Source: Bacteroidota bacterium
Lineage (GTDB): Bacteria; Bacteroidota; Bacteroidia; Flavobacteriales; Flavobacteriaceae
Assembly (NCBI GenBank): GCA_023393485.1
Contig: JAEWLD010000306.1
Span: 1-5,307, forward strand
Length of the DNA: 5,307 bases
Direction: 5' to 3'
Under the pieces are notes generated by a model. It was not told the DNA's origin, ran no database searches, and saw only the letters and a program-made list of their open reading frames with translations. The stretch's first letter is position 1; the number at the start of each line of letters is the position of its first letter. The position numbers and the translations under genes are program-made. This document shows positions 4,365 to 5,307 of the stretch, piece after piece.

Positions 4365-5307
4365 AATACTTCAGCCATTTGAACAACTCTTTATACGTCG
4401 GTTTTTTTCCGTACATCAAAATTCCGACGCGGTAGATCTTGGCCGCAAACCAAACCACGCCAAAAAATGTGGCGAACAAAATCACGAGCGATAAAATAAG
4501 CTGCCAAACCGGAACGCCAAACGGAATCCGCATCAGCATCACGATTGGCGATGTGAGCGGAATCATTGAAAATGCCGTTGCGATGGCGCCGTGCGGGTCA
4601 TTCATGACGGTCACAAAACCGATGTAGACGCCGAGAATCAGCGGCATGATGATCGGCAAAAGAAACTGCTGCGAATCAGTCTCATTGTCTACCGCCGCGC
4701 CGATTGCCGCATAAAACGAGCTGTATAAAAAGTAGCCGCCAATGAAATACAGGACAAATGAAATGACTAAAGTAATAATTGGAAGTTCACCTGCTTCGCG
4801 CAATGCAATCTGCATCCAGTCTGCAGATTCGGGCTGCGCCGCCGCCACTGCCATGTCTGCACTGCCGACCTGCGCACCGAAAAATGACGTCGCGATGACC
4901 ATCATCACAATGCCGATGACAGCCCAAATCGCAAACTGCAACACGCCTGCGAGCGATGTGCCGATGATTTTGCCCATCATCAGTTTGAACGGCTTGACCG
5001 ACGATATGATGATTTCGATGATGCGGTTGGTTTTTTCCTCAATCACGCTGCGCATGACGAGATTTCCGTAAATGACGATGAACATCATGATCAGATAGCC
5101 AAAAGCGAAACCGATAATCATCTTTACCCAGTTCATGCCTTTGAGCGTTTCTTCGCCCGAGGCTTTTTTGAGCGTGATGTCTACTGAGGACGTTGCGTTT
5201 TTTATCGCGAGCGAATCAATGCCGGCCTTGGCATAATTGTCTCGCGTGATGTGTTTGGCGATGATTTGTTCGGCGTTTTCAATCAGCATGACGTCAGGGC
5301 TTTCACT
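4363..5307 (-). CDS. ABC-2 type transporter permease, NatB-like, C-terminal part (runs off the window)
   Basis: The frame is open from the window edge, so the gene starts beyond 5307. An internal ATG at 5289 lies inside the predicted extracytoplasmic domain and is not a credible start. Counting from that codon, hydrophobic segments lie at about 57-77, 110-134, 170-198, 209-229, 235-255 and 263-287, as expected for the membrane half of an ABC2_membrane_3/NatB permease. The cytoplasmic stretch EEKTNRIIEIIISSVKP after the first of these is the family's coupling region that meets the ATPase. The basic C-terminus RVGILMYGKKPTYKELF is cytoplasmic. Around 130 N-terminal residues, with the first membrane helix and most of the large external domain, are missing. 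The ATPase partner is normally encoded just upstream and would lie outside the window. NatAB exports sodium in Bacillus; the substrate here cannot be inferred. Confidence 0.92.
   Translation of the reverse strand, partial: SESPDVMLIENAEQIIAKHITRDNYAKAGIDSLAIKNATSSVDITLKKASGEETLKGMNWVKMIIGFAFGYLIMMFIVIYGNLVMRSVIEEKTNRIIEIIISSVKPFKLMMGKIIGTSLAGVLQFAIWAVIGIVMMVIATSFFGAQVGSADMAVAAAQPESADWMQIALREAGELPIITLVISFVLYFIGGYFLYSSFYAAIGAAVDNETDSQQFLLPIIMPLILGVYIGFVTVMNDPHGAIATAFSMIPLTSPIVMLMRIPFGVPVWQLILSLVILFATFFGVVWFAAKIYRVGILMYGKKPTYKELFKWLKY

Noticed and set aside
5287..5289. ATG at 5289 as the true permease start
   Set aside because: The frame is open to the window edge, and the family has a further N-terminal helix and external domain upstream; starting here would lack them.

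Overview
The window looks like an ordinary chromosomal stretch of a Bacteroidota bacterium with mid-range GC. The evidence is the proteins themselves. The ABC-F ATPase, the short sigma-54 activator with a GAFTSA loop, the one-domain DEAD-box-like protein starting MNLKKINPNLQKAL, and the NatB-type permease ending near YKELFKWLKY all resemble Bacteroidota versions of these families as I remember them. None of the start codons has a clear Shine-Dalgarno sequence, which is also usual in that phylum. I could not run a database search, so the assignment is from recall.

All six protein genes lie on the minus strand. In transcription order they are: the C-terminal two thirds of an ABC-2/NatB-type permease (5307 to 4363, running off the window); a 254-base spacer with a structured-RNA candidate; a receiver-AAA+ sigma-54 activator without a DNA-binding domain (4108-2945); a 97-base spacer with an inverted heptamer repeat; a DEAD-box-like single-domain protein (2850-2233); a membrane-anchored alpha/beta hydrolase that overlaps it by four bases (2236-1445, apparently frameshifted, with its natural end at 1404); a GNAT acetyltransferase (1352-819); a 119-base spacer with AT-rich heptamers and a GC-rich hairpin; and the N-terminal half of an ABC-F ATPase (699 to 1, running off the window). 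The three genes DEAD-like, hydrolase and GNAT are packed closely enough to be one transcript. No shared pathway links the six genes.

The most interesting material is outside the domain annotations. (1) The hydrolase reading frame loses its catalytic-histidine segment through a one-base frameshift near 1523; the missing GVGHGG segment is intact in the next frame and runs to 1404. (2) All three real intergenic spacers carry 7-bp periodic repeats, each with its own sequence, placed against the stop codon of one gene and near the start codon of the next. In two spacers the two arms are clearly inverted. (3) The longest spacer encloses a hairpin-rich element that resembles a recurrent Bacteroidota intergenic RNA, possibly Flavo-1. 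(4) The DEAD-like protein has DDAD in place of DEAD and no second RecA domain. (5) The sigma-54 activator has no helix-turn-helix and an altered sigma-54 contact loop. I see no mobile element, CRISPR array, tRNA or rRNA, and no convincing new multi-gene system.
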